From Rhizobiales bacterium 65-79 (lineage in GTDB: Bacteria; Pseudomonadota; Alphaproteobacteria; Rhizobiales; Rhizobiaceae), in the NCBI GenBank assembly GCA_001896885.1, contig MKRJ01000020.1, positions 31,527 through 95,526 on the forward strand: 64,000 bases of DNA, in the 5' to 3' direction. Positions 52,400 to 61,110 of the stretch are shown piece after piece; the stretch's first letter is position 1; each line of letters starts with the position of its first letter. The position numbers were made by a program, and so were the translations under genes. The notes below the pieces were generated by a model. The model searched no databases. It worked only from the letters and a program-made list of their open reading frames with translations, and had not been told where the DNA came from.

Positions 52400-52993
52400 T
52401 CAGGCGGCTCGCTCCCGCGTGAAAAGCCTGCTCACGGGAGCATCACGCCAGGCAGTGATCTCCCCCTTGCGCACGCGCTCGCGGCCGTAGACCAGCCAGC
52501 ACACATCCACCTCGCCGATATATTCCTCGATCCGGAACCGGCCGGGATATTGATCGGCCAGGTCGGTTGTGGTGAAGCCCGAATCGTATTTTCCGGCGAG
52601 CAGGCCGGCGGCGACGGCGCTGTTGGATATTTCCGTCGTGATCGTCGACCACCGGCTCTGATCGAAATAGCCGGCCGTGGCAATCATGTAGCCGAGCGAC
52701 CGGGGCGTCTCCACATCGCTGCGCGTGAGCACGCCCATCGGCCTGGTGGGCCCGATGAAGCTGTCTACCAGGAAGATTTCCCGATGGAACTTCTCGATCG
52801 TTATCGCCACTTCCGGATGGGCGCAAACCTGCGTGAAGAAGTCGATCTTCCCGCCGCGCAGTAATTCGAGGGCCTCGCTGTAGGTCTCGAAAAAGGAAAG
52901 CTCGGCATGCGGCAATCCATGAAAGCGCAGATACGCTCTCGTCGCCTTTTCGTGGTTGCTGCCCGCCGGGCCTAGCGTCGCTATCCGCATCAT
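52400..52993 (-). CDS. Prephenate-dehydratase-like protein
   Basis: 197 residues starting MMRIATLGPAGSNHEKATRAYLRF, which matches the beginning of the prephenate dehydratase catalytic fold. ALELLRGGKIDFFTQVCAHPE and NSAVAAGLLAGKYDSGFTTTDLADQYPGRF follow. There is no C-terminal ACT domain and no signal peptide, and the length equals only the catalytic part. The Thr-rich SGFTTTDLAD corresponds to the region that normally carries the catalytic Thr, but identity is not certain. It lies 29 bases after the dipeptide-binding protein gene and ends the importer operon. A role in the metabolism of an imported chorismate-like or aromatic compound is possible. Confidence 0.7.
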   Translation of the reverse strand: MMRIATLGPAGSNHEKATRAYLRFHGLPHAELSFFETYSEALELLRGGKIDFFTQVCAHPEVAITIEKFHREIFLVDSFIGPTRPMGVLTRSDVETPRSLGYMIATAGYFDQSRWSTITTEISNSAVAAGLLAGKYDSGFTTTDLADQYPGRFRIEEYIGEVDVCWLVYGRERVRKGEITAWRDAPVSRLFTRERAA

Positions 52994-53022
52994 TCCTGAT
53001 CCTTCTCCGTGGTCTTGGGATT

Positions 53023-54618
53023 TCAGTCGACGTAGGCGTTGGCGAAACTGCTCACCACGCCGGTGCCACCCGTCACCAGGTCGTGCACGCGCACGTTGGT
53101 GATGGTGACGAACTTCATCTCCATGATCCAAAGCACCGGCAGGTCGTCGTAGAGGATGTGCTGGATCTTCGAGTAGATTTCCTGCCGCTTCGCCGGGTCC
53201 GCTTCCTGGGCGCCTTCGCTGAAAAGCTTGTCGATCTCGGGGTTCGAGTAGCCGCTCTCGTTGCTGAACGGCACGCCCTTCTTGATGTTGTCGCTGGTGT
53301 AGGTGCGGCCGACGCGGACGGCGGGGTCGGCATACTGGTAGCCGTAGGTGAAGGTCGTCTGATAATCCCAGTCGGCGAACTTCTTCCGCCACCCCGCGAC
53401 ATCGGCGCCCTTGAGCTCGACCGCGATCCCGACCTTCGCCAGCGCTTGCTTGACGTATTCGGCCATGCGGGTCCACACCTCGCCATAGGGAAGCGGCATC
53501 ATCTCGATCCTGGCGCGGACGCCGTTCGCATCCGGCTTCAGGCCCATCTCGTCCAGCAGTTCCGTCGATTTCTTGGGATCGTAGGCGTAGGGCTTCATCG
53601 ACTTGTCGAAATAGAGCGTCGAATGCGCCAGCGGGCCGACCGCCACCTCGCCGAGGCCGTTCCAGATGTTGTCCTTGATGAATTCGCGATCGATCGCATA
53701 CATCATCGCCTTGCGGAAGCGCGGATCGCTGAGCGGCTTCTGCCGGTTGTTCACCTCGATCCACATCATCGGCGACAGGTACTCGTAGCCCTTGGTGCTC
53801 ACCTTGAGCGTGGGGACCTTCCGCAAGCGGGGTATGTCGAAGACCTCGATGTCGTTGAAGCTGGTGGCGTCGATCTCGCCGTTCTCCAGCGCCGCGGCGC
53901 GCGAGGCCGAGTCGGGGATGACGACGAAATAGAGGGCGTCGAGGTAGGGCTTGCCCTTCTGCCAGTAGTTCGGATTGCGCTTCAGCTTGATGTATTCGCC
54001 GTGCTTCCACTCATCGAGCATGAAGGGACCGGTGCCGACCGGGTTCGCGTTCTTCGGGCTGTTGCGGAAATCCTTTTCGTCCTTGTAGACGTGCTCGGGG
54101 ATGATCGGCGCCTGCTCGGCCGAGAAGCTGTAGAGGAATGCCGGCTTGGGCGACTTGAGCTTGAAGGCGACTTCCGTCGGCGAGACCGCCGTCACGGACT
54201 CGACGTTGGCCATGTAGTTGCGCACCCCGACATTGGTCTCCGGGAGGAACTTGGTGAAAGAGAAGACGACGTCTTCGGCGCTGAAGGGCGCGCCGTCGCT
54301 CCATTTGACGCCGTCCTGCAGCTTGAAGTCGTAGGTAAGGCCGTCGGCGCTGACGGTCCACGACTTAGCGAGGCTCGGCTCGGGCTTGAGGTCGAAGGAA
54401 TAGTCCAGCAGTCCCTCGTAGATCTTGCTGCCGACGATCTGGACCGGCGTCTGCGGGTTCACCGCGACCATGAGCGTCGGAGGCTCGGGATTGATGGCCA
54501 TTTTGAGCGTGCCGCCATGCTTGGGCTCGGCGAACCCCGTCGTGGCGAACGAAAATGCTGCAAGTGCCGTCAGGGCGCCCGCGATCAGCGGGCCGACGGA
54601 TCGTGAATGCGGCTTCAT
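53023..54618 (-). CDS. ABC transporter substrate-binding protein, dipeptide/oligopeptide (DppA/SBP_bac_5) family
   Basis: 531 residues. The signal peptide is roughly residues 1-30 (LIAGALTALAAFSFATTGFA). The mature part is cluster C binding protein: GGTLKMAINPEPPTLMVAVNPQTPVQIVGSKIYEGLLDYSFDLKPEPSLAKSW, and SVSADGLTYDFKLQDGVKWSDGAPFSAEDVVFSF-type features. GGAGA precedes the ATG and the start overlaps the ATPase stop. It determines the cargo of the importer, which could be a peptide, an amide or a related compound. The gene order with permeases first and binding protein last is uncommon. Confidence 0.9.
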   Translation of the reverse strand: MKPHSRSVGPLIAGALTALAAFSFATTGFAEPKHGGTLKMAINPEPPTLMVAVNPQTPVQIVGSKIYEGLLDYSFDLKPEPSLAKSWTVSADGLTYDFKLQDGVKWSDGAPFSAEDVVFSFTKFLPETNVGVRNYMANVESVTAVSPTEVAFKLKSPKPAFLYSFSAEQAPIIPEHVYKDEKDFRNSPKNANPVGTGPFMLDEWKHGEYIKLKRNPNYWQKGKPYLDALYFVVIPDSASRAAALENGEIDATSFNDIEVFDIPRLRKVPTLKVSTKGYEYLSPMMWIEVNNRQKPLSDPRFRKAMMYAIDREFIKDNIWNGLGEVAVGPLAHSTLYFDKSMKPYAYDPKKSTELLDEMGLKPDANGVRARIEMMPLPYGEVWTRMAEYVKQALAKVGIAVELKGADVAGWRKKFADWDYQTTFTYGYQYADPAVRVGRTYTSDNIKKGVPFSNESGYSNPEIDKLFSEGAQEADPAKRQEIYSKIQHILYDDLPVLWIMEMKFVTITNVRVHDLVTGGTGVVSSFANAYVD

Positions 54619-56267
54619 TGCGTTGTCTCCTTCCCTTTTTGTCTTTTGGATGCCTGCGTTTCTCCGCGCCGGCGCTCGCCAGGAATGGAGGCGATGAGGC
54701 GGGCGGTATAGGGATGCCGGGGTGCGGCGAAGATCTGCTCCGGCCGACCTTCCTCGACCAGTTCGCCGCGCAGCATGACGGCCACGCGGTCGCAGATGCG
54801 GGCCGCGACCCTGAGGTCATGCGTGATGAAAAGCACGGTCAGCTGGAGCCGGCGGCGCAAATCCGCGATAAGGTCGAGGATCTGCGCCTGGATGACGACG
54901 TCGAGCGCCGAGACCGCCTCGTCGGCGATGAGGACGTCCGGCTTCGTGGCCAACGCCCTGGCGAGCGAAATGCGCTGACGCTGGCCGCCGGAGAATTCAT
55001 GCGGAAAGCGCTCCATCGCCGCGGCGTCCAGCCCCACCAGTTCGAGAAGCCTTGCGGCTTCCTGCCTGGCGCCGGCGCGATCGGTGCCGGCTTCGAGGAC
55101 GGTGCGGAGGATCGTGCCGACGGTCTGGCGCGGATTGAGCGAGCCGAAGGGGTCCTGGAAGACCATCTGCACGCGGGGCCGGAAGGCGCGCAGGGCCCGG
55201 CCGTCGAGTTCGGCCATGTCGGTGCCGTCGACCAGGATCCGGCCGCCGTCCGGCCGCTCCAGCCGGACGATCAGGCGCCCGAGCGTCGACTTGCCGGACC
55301 CGGATTCGCCGATGATCCCGAAAATCTCGCCGCGGTTCACCGTCAGGTCGATGTTGCGCACCGCGTCGATGGCAATGTTCCGGCCAAACAGCCCCGAGCG
55401 CCGGGTAAAGCGCTTGGCGACGCCCTTTATCTCCAGCGCCGGCGTCGAGGGTCCCTCCCCCTTCCGGCTCGCATTCACGTGCAGGTGCGGCACGGCCGCG
55501 ATCAGGCGGCGGGTATAGGGGTGGGAAGGCCGGTCGAGGACATCGGGGGCGGCGCCCGATTCGACCTGAACCCCCTTCTCCATGACGATGACGCGGTCGG
55601 CAATCTCGGCGACGACCCCGAAATCGTGCGTCACGAACAGGACCGCCGTTCCATAGGCCTTCTGCATGTCCTTCATGATCGACAGGATCTGTGCCTGGGT
55701 TGTGACGTCGAGCGCGGTGGTCGGTTCGTCGGCGATCAGCAGGGCCGGCCTGAGCGCCAGCGCCATCGCGATCATCACGCGCTGGCGCTGTCCGCCGGAC
55801 AATTGCATGGGATAGGCCCGCAGCGTCGCCGCCGGATCGGGCAGCCGGACCTGTTCGGCAAGCTCGCGAAGCCGATCGCCGATCGCGCGCCGGTCCGTCA
55901 TGCCGTGCGCGCGCATCACCTCGGAAATCTGGTCGCCGACCCGCATCAGCGGGTTGAGCGCCGTCATAGGCTCCTGGAACACCATCGACAGCTTGCTGCC
56001 GCGAAGACGACGGAAGCCGGCTTCCGAGAGCGCCTGCAACTCCTCGCCATCGAGCAGGATACGGCCGCCGAGCAGGCGCAGATTCGCCGGCAGCAGGCCC
56101 ATCAGGGCATGGGCGACGACCGATTTGCCCGAGCCGGATTCGCCGACCATGCAAAGGGTCTCGCCTGGCGCAAGCGAAAAGCCGATGTCCTCGACCGCAT
56201 GCGCGCGCTGGCCCGAGGGCGGCAAGGCGACGGTCAGCCCCTCGACCTTCAGCACCTCGGTCCTCAT
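54615..56267 (-). CDS. ABC transporter ATP-binding protein, two fused ATPase domains (DppD-DppF type)
   Basis: 550 residues containing two full ATPase domains. Domain 1 has Walker [17 protein letters not shown], signature [17 protein letters not shown] and Walker [13 protein letters not shown]. Domain 2 starts near residue 280 and has [31 protein letters not shown] and [12 protein letters not shown]. In the second, Ala replaces Pro after the catalytic Glu (DEAVSALD), a common variant. Fusion of DppD and DppF also occurs in GsiA-like transporters. It overlaps both neighbours by four bases, so it is translationally coupled to the permease and to the binding protein. Confidence 0.92.
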   Translation of the reverse strand: MRTEVLKVEGLTVALPPSGQRAHAVEDIGFSLAPGETLCMVGESGSGKSVVAHALMGLLPANLRLLGGRILLDGEELQALSEAGFRRLRGSKLSMVFQEPMTALNPLMRVGDQISEVMRAHGMTDRRAIGDRLRELAEQVRLPDPAATLRAYPMQLSGGQRQRVMIAMALALRPALLIADEPTTALDVTTQAQILSIMKDMQKAYGTAVLFVTHDFGVVAEIADRVIVMEKGVQVESGAAPDVLDRPSHPYTRRLIAAVPHLHVNASRKGEGPSTPALEIKGVAKRFTRRSGLFGRNIAIDAVRNIDLTVNRGEIFGIIGESGSGKSTLGRLIVRLERPDGGRILVDGTDMAELDGRALRAFRPRVQMVFQDPFGSLNPRQTVGTILRTVLEAGTDRAGARQEAARLLELVGLDAAAMERFPHEFSGGQRQRISLARALATKPDVLIADEAVSALDVVIQAQILDLIADLRRRLQLTVLFITHDLRVAARICDRVAVMLRGELVEEGRPEQIFAAPRHPYTARLIASIPGERRRGETQASKRQKGKETTQ

Positions 56268-57106
56268 TTGTAGGCCCTCAGCGCGCTTCGCGGGTTGAGC
56301 GCTTCATTCAGCGCTTCGCCGACGAAATTGATGGCGAGCACGGTCAGGAAGACCGCAAGGCCGGGCACGACGCTGACCCACCATGCGGTGCGCAGCGCCG
56401 TGCGGGAGGCGCCCACCATATAGCCCCAGCTCATCAGGTTGGGGTCTCCCAGGCCGATGAAGCTTATCGCCGCCTCGAGCAGGATCGCGGTCGCGACCAT
56501 CAGCGACGCCATCACGACGACCGGACCGAGGGCGTTCGGAAGGATCTCCTTGAAGACGATCGAGGTATGGCTGCGGCCCGCCAGCACGGCGGCCTCGACG
56601 AACTCGCGGTTGCGCAGGCTGAGGAATTCGGCGCGGACCAGCCGCGCCACCGGCGGCCAGCTGACGACGGAGATGGCGATGATGATGGAGGTGATGCTCG
56701 GCGTGAGGATGGCGACGAGCACCAGCGCCAGCATGAAATGAGGCACCGTCTGGAACAGCTCCGTCAGCCGCATCAGCGCGTCGTCGACCAGGCCGCCGCT
56801 ATAGCCGGCGATCGCACCAATCAGCATGCCGAGCAGGAACGGCAGCGCCGTCGCGACGATGCCGACTAGGAGCGACACACGAGCGCCGTAGAAAATGCCG
56901 GCAAGGACGCTGCGGCCGATCGTGTCGGTTCCCAGAAGGAAACCCTTGGTGAAGGGAGGCACGACCGGCGGCCCGACCACCTCCCATGGGCCGCCGGGAA
57001 ACAGAAGCCTCGCCGACAGGGCCATGCCGAGGACGAGCACCAGCACGATCACGGATAGGACGAAGATCCAGTCGCGCCTTGGGAGGGAGGCCAGCACGCG
57101 TCTCAT
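56264..57106 (-). CDS. ABC transporter permease, DppC type
   Basis: 280 residues with about six spans, beginning DWIFVLSVIVLVLVLGMALSARLLFP. The permease loop is EFLSLRNREFVEAAVLAGRSHTSIVFKEILPNALGPVVVMASL. The ending FIGLGDPNLMSWGYMVGASRTALRTAWWVSVVPGLAVFLTVLAINFVGEALNEALNPR is characteristic of DppC. Overlap of four bases at each end. Confidence 0.92.
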   Translation of the reverse strand: MRRVLASLPRRDWIFVLSVIVLVLVLGMALSARLLFPGGPWEVVGPPVVPPFTKGFLLGTDTIGRSVLAGIFYGARVSLLVGIVATALPFLLGMLIGAIAGYSGGLVDDALMRLTELFQTVPHFMLALVLVAILTPSITSIIIAISVVSWPPVARLVRAEFLSLRNREFVEAAVLAGRSHTSIVFKEILPNALGPVVVMASLMVATAILLEAAISFIGLGDPNLMSWGYMVGASRTALRTAWWVSVVPGLAVFLTVLAINFVGEALNEALNPRSALRAYK

Positions 57107-58080
57107 GTGCGCGCCGCCGTGCGAGGATCGATCAGCACATAGAGGCCGTCCACCACGAGGTTGGCCAGCACGACCAGGATCGACGTGACGAAGAAGACGG
57201 CCAGCAGCGTGTTGTAGTCGCGCTGCAGCACCGCGTTGAAAGCCAGCAGCCCGAGGCCCGGCCAGCCGAAGATCGTCTCGACGATGATCGTGCCGCTGAG
57301 AAGCTGGCCGACCTGCACGCCTGCCAGCGTCAGGATCGGGAGGACGGCGTTGCGCAGCGCATGCACGAAAAGGATGCGCGCCCGGCCGATGCCCTTGGCC
57401 CGCGCGGTCTTGATGAAATCCATGTCGAGCGTTTCGACCATGCTGGCGCGGGTCATCCGTGCGTAGAGCGCAAGGTAGAACAGGGTCAGGGTCAGCACCG
57501 GCAGGACAAGGTGCTTCAACCGGTCGAGAAGCGTCGGCAGGCCCGAGTCGGGCCCGGCGATGGTCGTCCTGCCGAAGGCGGGAAGCCAGTCGAGTTCGAC
57601 CGAGAAGACGAGAACGAGAAGCAGACCCACCCAGAAGAGCGGGGTAGCGTAGAAGACGAGCGAGAAGGCGGTTGCGGCGCGGTCCCAGACGCCGCCACGG
57701 TTCACGGCCGCTACCGTGCCGAGCAGCACGCCCGCAAAGAGTGCCAGCACGAACGCCGACGCCGTTATCTCCAGCGTCGGGGGCAGCCTCTCCCAGATGA
57801 TCTGGCTGACGGGCCTGCGCTCGCGATAGCTCATGCCGAAGTCGAGAACCGCCAGCTTCTTCAGATAGATGCCCAGTTGCACCGGCATCGGCTCGTCAAG
57901 ACCGAAATCGCTGCGCAATTGCTGAAGGTAGATGGCGTCGGCATCGCCCGACTGTCCGGCGATCACGGTGGCCGGATCGCCCGGCGCGATGCGTATGAGA
58001 AAGAAGTTCATGATCGCCACGGCAAGGACGATCAGAAACGCCTTGAGTATCCTCCCCAGAATGTAGCGGGCCGTCCGCAT
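57103..58080 (-). CDS. ABC transporter permease, DppB type
   Basis: 325 residues. The N terminus ILGRILKAFLIVLAVAIMNFFLIRIAPGDPATVI and the following GLDEPMPVQLGIYLKKLAVLDFGMSYRERRPVSQII are typical of DppB. The cytoplasmic loop is VETLDMDFIKTARAKGIGRARILFVHALRNAVLPILTLAG. It is the first gene of the importer operon. A palindrome lies 167-180 bases upstream. Confidence 0.92.
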   Translation of the reverse strand: MRTARYILGRILKAFLIVLAVAIMNFFLIRIAPGDPATVIAGQSGDADAIYLQQLRSDFGLDEPMPVQLGIYLKKLAVLDFGMSYRERRPVSQIIWERLPPTLEITASAFVLALFAGVLLGTVAAVNRGGVWDRAATAFSLVFYATPLFWVGLLLVLVFSVELDWLPAFGRTTIAGPDSGLPTLLDRLKHLVLPVLTLTLFYLALYARMTRASMVETLDMDFIKTARAKGIGRARILFVHALRNAVLPILTLAGVQVGQLLSGTIIVETIFGWPGLGLLAFNAVLQRDYNTLLAVFFVTSILVVLANLVVDGLYVLIDPRTAART

Positions 58081-58367
58081 CAGCCATCAACCCCGAACGT
58101 GCCCCGCGGACCCGGTGTCAGGCGCCCGGCACGACAACCCTTTTTCGCGACGAATCCTTCCGGCACGGCTGCCCCATTCCACGCTTTCGGACCCGTCCAA
58201 GGCCATTGCATGAGAGAGAGCTTAGTCACTGGCAGCCCGGAGCGAAGTATCACATGATACAACATTTCGGCTTCGGCTTACCGGCCCGTCAGCGCTTGTC
58301 CGTGACGGCGGCGGTTCGGCGGCCCACCATTACCCGCCGGCCTGAGCGGCGGTCCGGAACCGATGCT
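58081..58367. other. Intergenic region between Dpp-type and Liv-type operons
   Basis: 287 bases. It holds the Dpp operon promoter region, with the GTATCA-N2-TGATAC palindrome (58247-58260), and must end the Liv transcript. I see no clear terminator and no gene. Confidence 0.4.
58247..58260. promoter_or_regulatory. Palindrome GTATCA-N2-TGATAC upstream of the Dpp operon
   Basis: A perfect six-base inverted repeat with a two-base spacer. The AT-containing arms and short spacing resemble GntR-type operators. No GntR gene is in the window, so the partner protein is unknown. Confidence 0.45.
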
Positions 58368-59063
58368 TCAGACCTCCAGCCATTCGCGCCGGATGTCCGC
58401 GTTCGCCGTCAGGTCGGCCGGCGTCCCTTCGAACACGATGTGGCCGTGCCCCATCACATAGACGCGGTGGGAAATGCGCAAGGCGATGACGAGCCGCTGT
58501 TCGACAAGGAGGATGGAGATGCCGCGCCCGGCGATTTCACGCAGAAGCTCGCCGATGCGCTCGACCATCTGCGGCGAAAGCCCTTCGGTCGGCTCGTCTA
58601 TCATGATCAGGTCCGGATCGCCCATCAGCGTGCGGCAGATGGTCAGCATCTGCTGCTCGCCGCCGGAGAGCGCCCCGCCCGGCGCGTCGGCGCGTTCGCG
58701 CAGTTGCGGGAACAGGCGGTACGTCTCCTCGATGCTCCAGCGCCCGCCCCTCTGGCCCGGCTTCACGCCGAGGAGCAGGTTCTGCGCCACCGTGAGCGAG
58801 GGGAAGATGGCGCGTTCCTCCGGGACGTAGCCGATGCCGAGACGGGCGATGTCGTGCGGTTTGCGTCCCCCGATCCGCTGGCCCTTGAACACCACTTCCC
58901 CTTCCGGGCGGGGATCGCCCATGATCGCCTTGAGCGTCGTCGATCGCCCGACCCCGTTGCGTCCCAGGATGCTGACGATCTCGTTGTCGCCGATATCGAG
59001 ATCGACGCCCTGGAGGATGTGGCTCTTGCCGTAATATGCGTGGAGGCCACGGACGCTCAGCAT
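58368..59063 (-). CDS. ABC transporter ATP-binding protein, LivF type
   Basis: 231 residues. Walker A is GRNGVGRSTTLKAIMG; Arg stands in the place of the invariant lysine (GRNGVGRST), which is unusual and could weaken ATP hydrolysis. The signature is LSGGEQQMLTICRTLM, Walker B LIMIDEPTEGLSPQMV and switch ILLVEQRL. It overlaps livG's stop by one base. Apart from the Walker A change the LivF pattern is normal. It is last gene of the Liv-type importer. Confidence 0.92.
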   Translation of the reverse strand: MLSVRGLHAYYGKSHILQGVDLDIGDNEIVSILGRNGVGRSTTLKAIMGDPRPEGEVVFKGQRIGGRKPHDIARLGIGYVPEERAIFPSLTVAQNLLLGVKPGQRGGRWSIEETYRLFPQLRERADAPGGALSGGEQQMLTICRTLMGDPDLIMIDEPTEGLSPQMVERIGELLREIAGRGISILLVEQRLVIALRISHRVYVMGHGHIVFEGTPADLTANADIRREWLEV

Positions 59064-59827
59064 CAGGCCGCCTCGGTGCCGAGATAGGCCAGTTGCACTT
59101 CGGCGTTGGCCTTGATGCGTTCGGGCGTGTCCGACGCGATGACCTGGCCGTAGACGAGCACGGAGATACGGTCGGCAAGGTCGAAGACGACGCCCATGTC
59201 GTGTTCGATCATCAGCAATGTCCTGTTCTCGCTCACCTTACGTATCAGGGAGACGATGCGGTCGGTCTCGGCGCGGCTCATGCCGGCCGTCGGTTCGTCG
59301 AAGAGGAGCACGTCGGCGCTGCCGGCGATGGTCAGGCCGATCTCGAGCGACCGCTGCTCCGCATAGGTGAGCACGCCCGCCGGCGTGCGCCAGCGATCGA
59401 GAAGGTTGATCTCCGTCAGGATCTCCTCGGTGCGCCGGCGGGCGTCTGCCAGCCGCTCGATATTTCTCCAGAAGGAATATCTGTAGCCCATCGCCCACAA
59501 GGTCGCGCAGCGCACGTTTTCCCACACGCTGAGGCGCGGAAAGATGTTGGTGACCTGGAAGCTGCGCGACAGGCCGCGCCGGTTGATCAGTTGCGGCGCC
59601 ATGCCGCCGATCTCCTCGCCGCGCAGGCGGATCGAGCCGCCGCTCGGCCGGTAATGCCCGCTGATCAGGTGGAAGAGCGTCGACTTGCCGGCGCCGTTGG
59701 GTCCAATCACCGCATGGCGCTCGCCCGTCCCGACCGCCAGATCGACGCCGCGTATGATCTCCATCGGGCCGAACTGCTTGCGCAGGCCTGCAAGTTGAAG
59801 AACGGGGACGTGGTCGGAACGGGTCAT
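59063..59827 (-). CDS. ABC transporter ATP-binding protein, LivG type
   Basis: 254 residues from ATG 59827, which overlaps the livM-type stop by four bases. Walker A is GPNGAGKSTLFHLISG, Q-loop region RSFQVTNIFPRLSVWENV, signature LTYAEQRSLEIGLTIAG (an atypical LTYAEQ, frequent in LivG), Walker B VLLFDEPTAGMSRAE and switch LMIEHDMGVVFDLAD. It pairs with the LivF-type ATPase. A much longer upstream frame overlaps livM and is a shadow. Confidence 0.92.
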   Translation of the reverse strand: MTRSDHVPVLQLAGLRKQFGPMEIIRGVDLAVGTGERHAVIGPNGAGKSTLFHLISGHYRPSGGSIRLRGEEIGGMAPQLINRRGLSRSFQVTNIFPRLSVWENVRCATLWAMGYRYSFWRNIERLADARRRTEEILTEINLLDRWRTPAGVLTYAEQRSLEIGLTIAGSADVLLFDEPTAGMSRAETDRIVSLIRKVSENRTLLMIEHDMGVVFDLADRISVLVYGQVIASDTPERIKANAEVQLAYLGTEAA

Positions 59828-61110
59828 CGGCGAAGGCCTTCCTGCACCGCGTCGCCGTAAACCTGGCCGACCTTGCGCGCGCCGCGCAGGAAAAGCCATC
59901 CTCCTCCCCCCAGCAGGACGATGGCCGCCAGCCAGGGCAACGGCGCGCGGGCGTTCAGAGGCACGTAGAGGAACGACATCTCCGATCCGCCCACCGACAG
60001 CCTGTAGGTCATCTCGACCATCAGGCTGAACCCGGCCAGCGCCACCAGCGCCGGGACGACCGCCAGCGGATAATAGAGGGAGACGCGGCCAAGGTTTCCG
60101 GCGCGGATGAGCGGCTCCTGCAGCGTCAGAAGCCCCGCTATGCCGTTCGGCGCGAACATCACCACGGCGATGAAAAGCAGGCCGAAATAGAGCTGCCAGA
60201 CATCCGTGATGTCGCTCAGCGTGAACTGGAGATAGGTGACGAGGATGGCGCCGATCACGGGGCCGGCGAAATTGCCGATGCCCCCGATATAAGTCATCAG
60301 GATGACGGAGCCCGATTCCGCCGCGCCCAGCTGCGCGGAATTCATGATCTCGAAATTGATCGCCGCCAGCGCTCCGGCGATGCCGGCGAAAAGGCCGGAA
60401 AGGCTGAACGCGATGAAACGGACGGTCTGGGTATTGTAGCCGATGAACCGCGCGCGCTCGGGGTTCTCGCGCACGGCGTTGCAGATACGGCCGAAGGGCG
60501 TGCGGGTGAGCGCGTACATCGCCGCCATCGATACGAAGCACCAGGCGCCGATCAGGTAATAGACCTCGATCTGCGGACCGAAGGTCAGGCCGAACGGCTG
60601 GATGAGATCGGTGCGGTCGGTGCTGATGCCTTCCTCGCCGCCGAAGAAGGAGCGCAGGATGAGCGCGCTGGAGGCGACCAGTTCGCCGATGCCGAGCGTG
60701 ATCATGGCGAAGGCAGTGCCGGCGCGTCGCGTCGCCACCGCGCCGACGACGATGCCGAAGACGAGGCCCGCAAGCGCCCCGACCAGTGGAAAGGCTATTA
60801 GCGGCATCGGCGCCTCGCCGCCGGAGAGCGCGTTCATGAGGTGGACGGCGAAGAAGCCACCGAGGCCGAAGAAGACGGCGTGGCCGAAGGAGAGCAGGCC
60901 CGTCTGCCCCAGCAGCATGTTGTAGGAAAGGGCGAAGACGATCATCGTGCCCATGACGCTCATCATGGAGAGCGCGAGGCCCGAACTGAAGATGTGCGGC
61001 AGGGCCGCGATCACGATGGCGAGCGCGATCCAGATGCCGTAGGCAGCCAGGAAGGATCCGCGCCCGGCGTCGGGCACGGGCGCGGCCGGGGCATCCGAGG
61101 CCCGGCTCAT
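59824..61110 (-). CDS. ABC transporter permease, LivM type
   Basis: 428 residues, highly hydrophobic, about ten spans. GIWIALAIVIAALPHIF and LLGQTGLLSFGHAVFFGLGGFFAVHL mark the start; FAMITLGIGELVASSALILRSFFGGEEGI and RTPFGRICNAVRENPERARFIGYNTQTVRFIAFSLSGLFAGIAGAL are family-diagnostic. The C-terminal part beyond residue ~340 has extra hydrophobic segments, ending FLRGARKVGQVYGDAVQEGLRR. It overlaps both LivH and LivG genes by four bases. Confidence 0.92.
   Translation of the reverse strand: MSRASDAPAAPVPDAGRGSFLAAYGIWIALAIVIAALPHIFSSGLALSMMSVMGTMIVFALSYNMLLGQTGLLSFGHAVFFGLGGFFAVHLMNALSGGEAPMPLIAFPLVGALAGLVFGIVVGAVATRRAGTAFAMITLGIGELVASSALILRSFFGGEEGISTDRTDLIQPFGLTFGPQIEVYYLIGAWCFVSMAAMYALTRTPFGRICNAVRENPERARFIGYNTQTVRFIAFSLSGLFAGIAGALAAINFEIMNSAQLGAAESGSVILMTYIGGIGNFAGPVIGAILVTYLQFTLSDITDVWQLYFGLLFIAVVMFAPNGIAGLLTLQEPLIRAGNLGRVSLYYPLAVVPALVALAGFSLMVEMTYRLSVGGSEMSFLYVPLNARAPLPWLAAIVLLGGGGWLFLRGARKVGQVYGDAVQEGLRR

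Noticed and set aside
53083..54606. Plus-strand open frame of 507 codons opposite the dipeptide-binding protein gene
   Set aside because: It is fully antisense to a gene with signal peptide and family motifs; no domain of its own.
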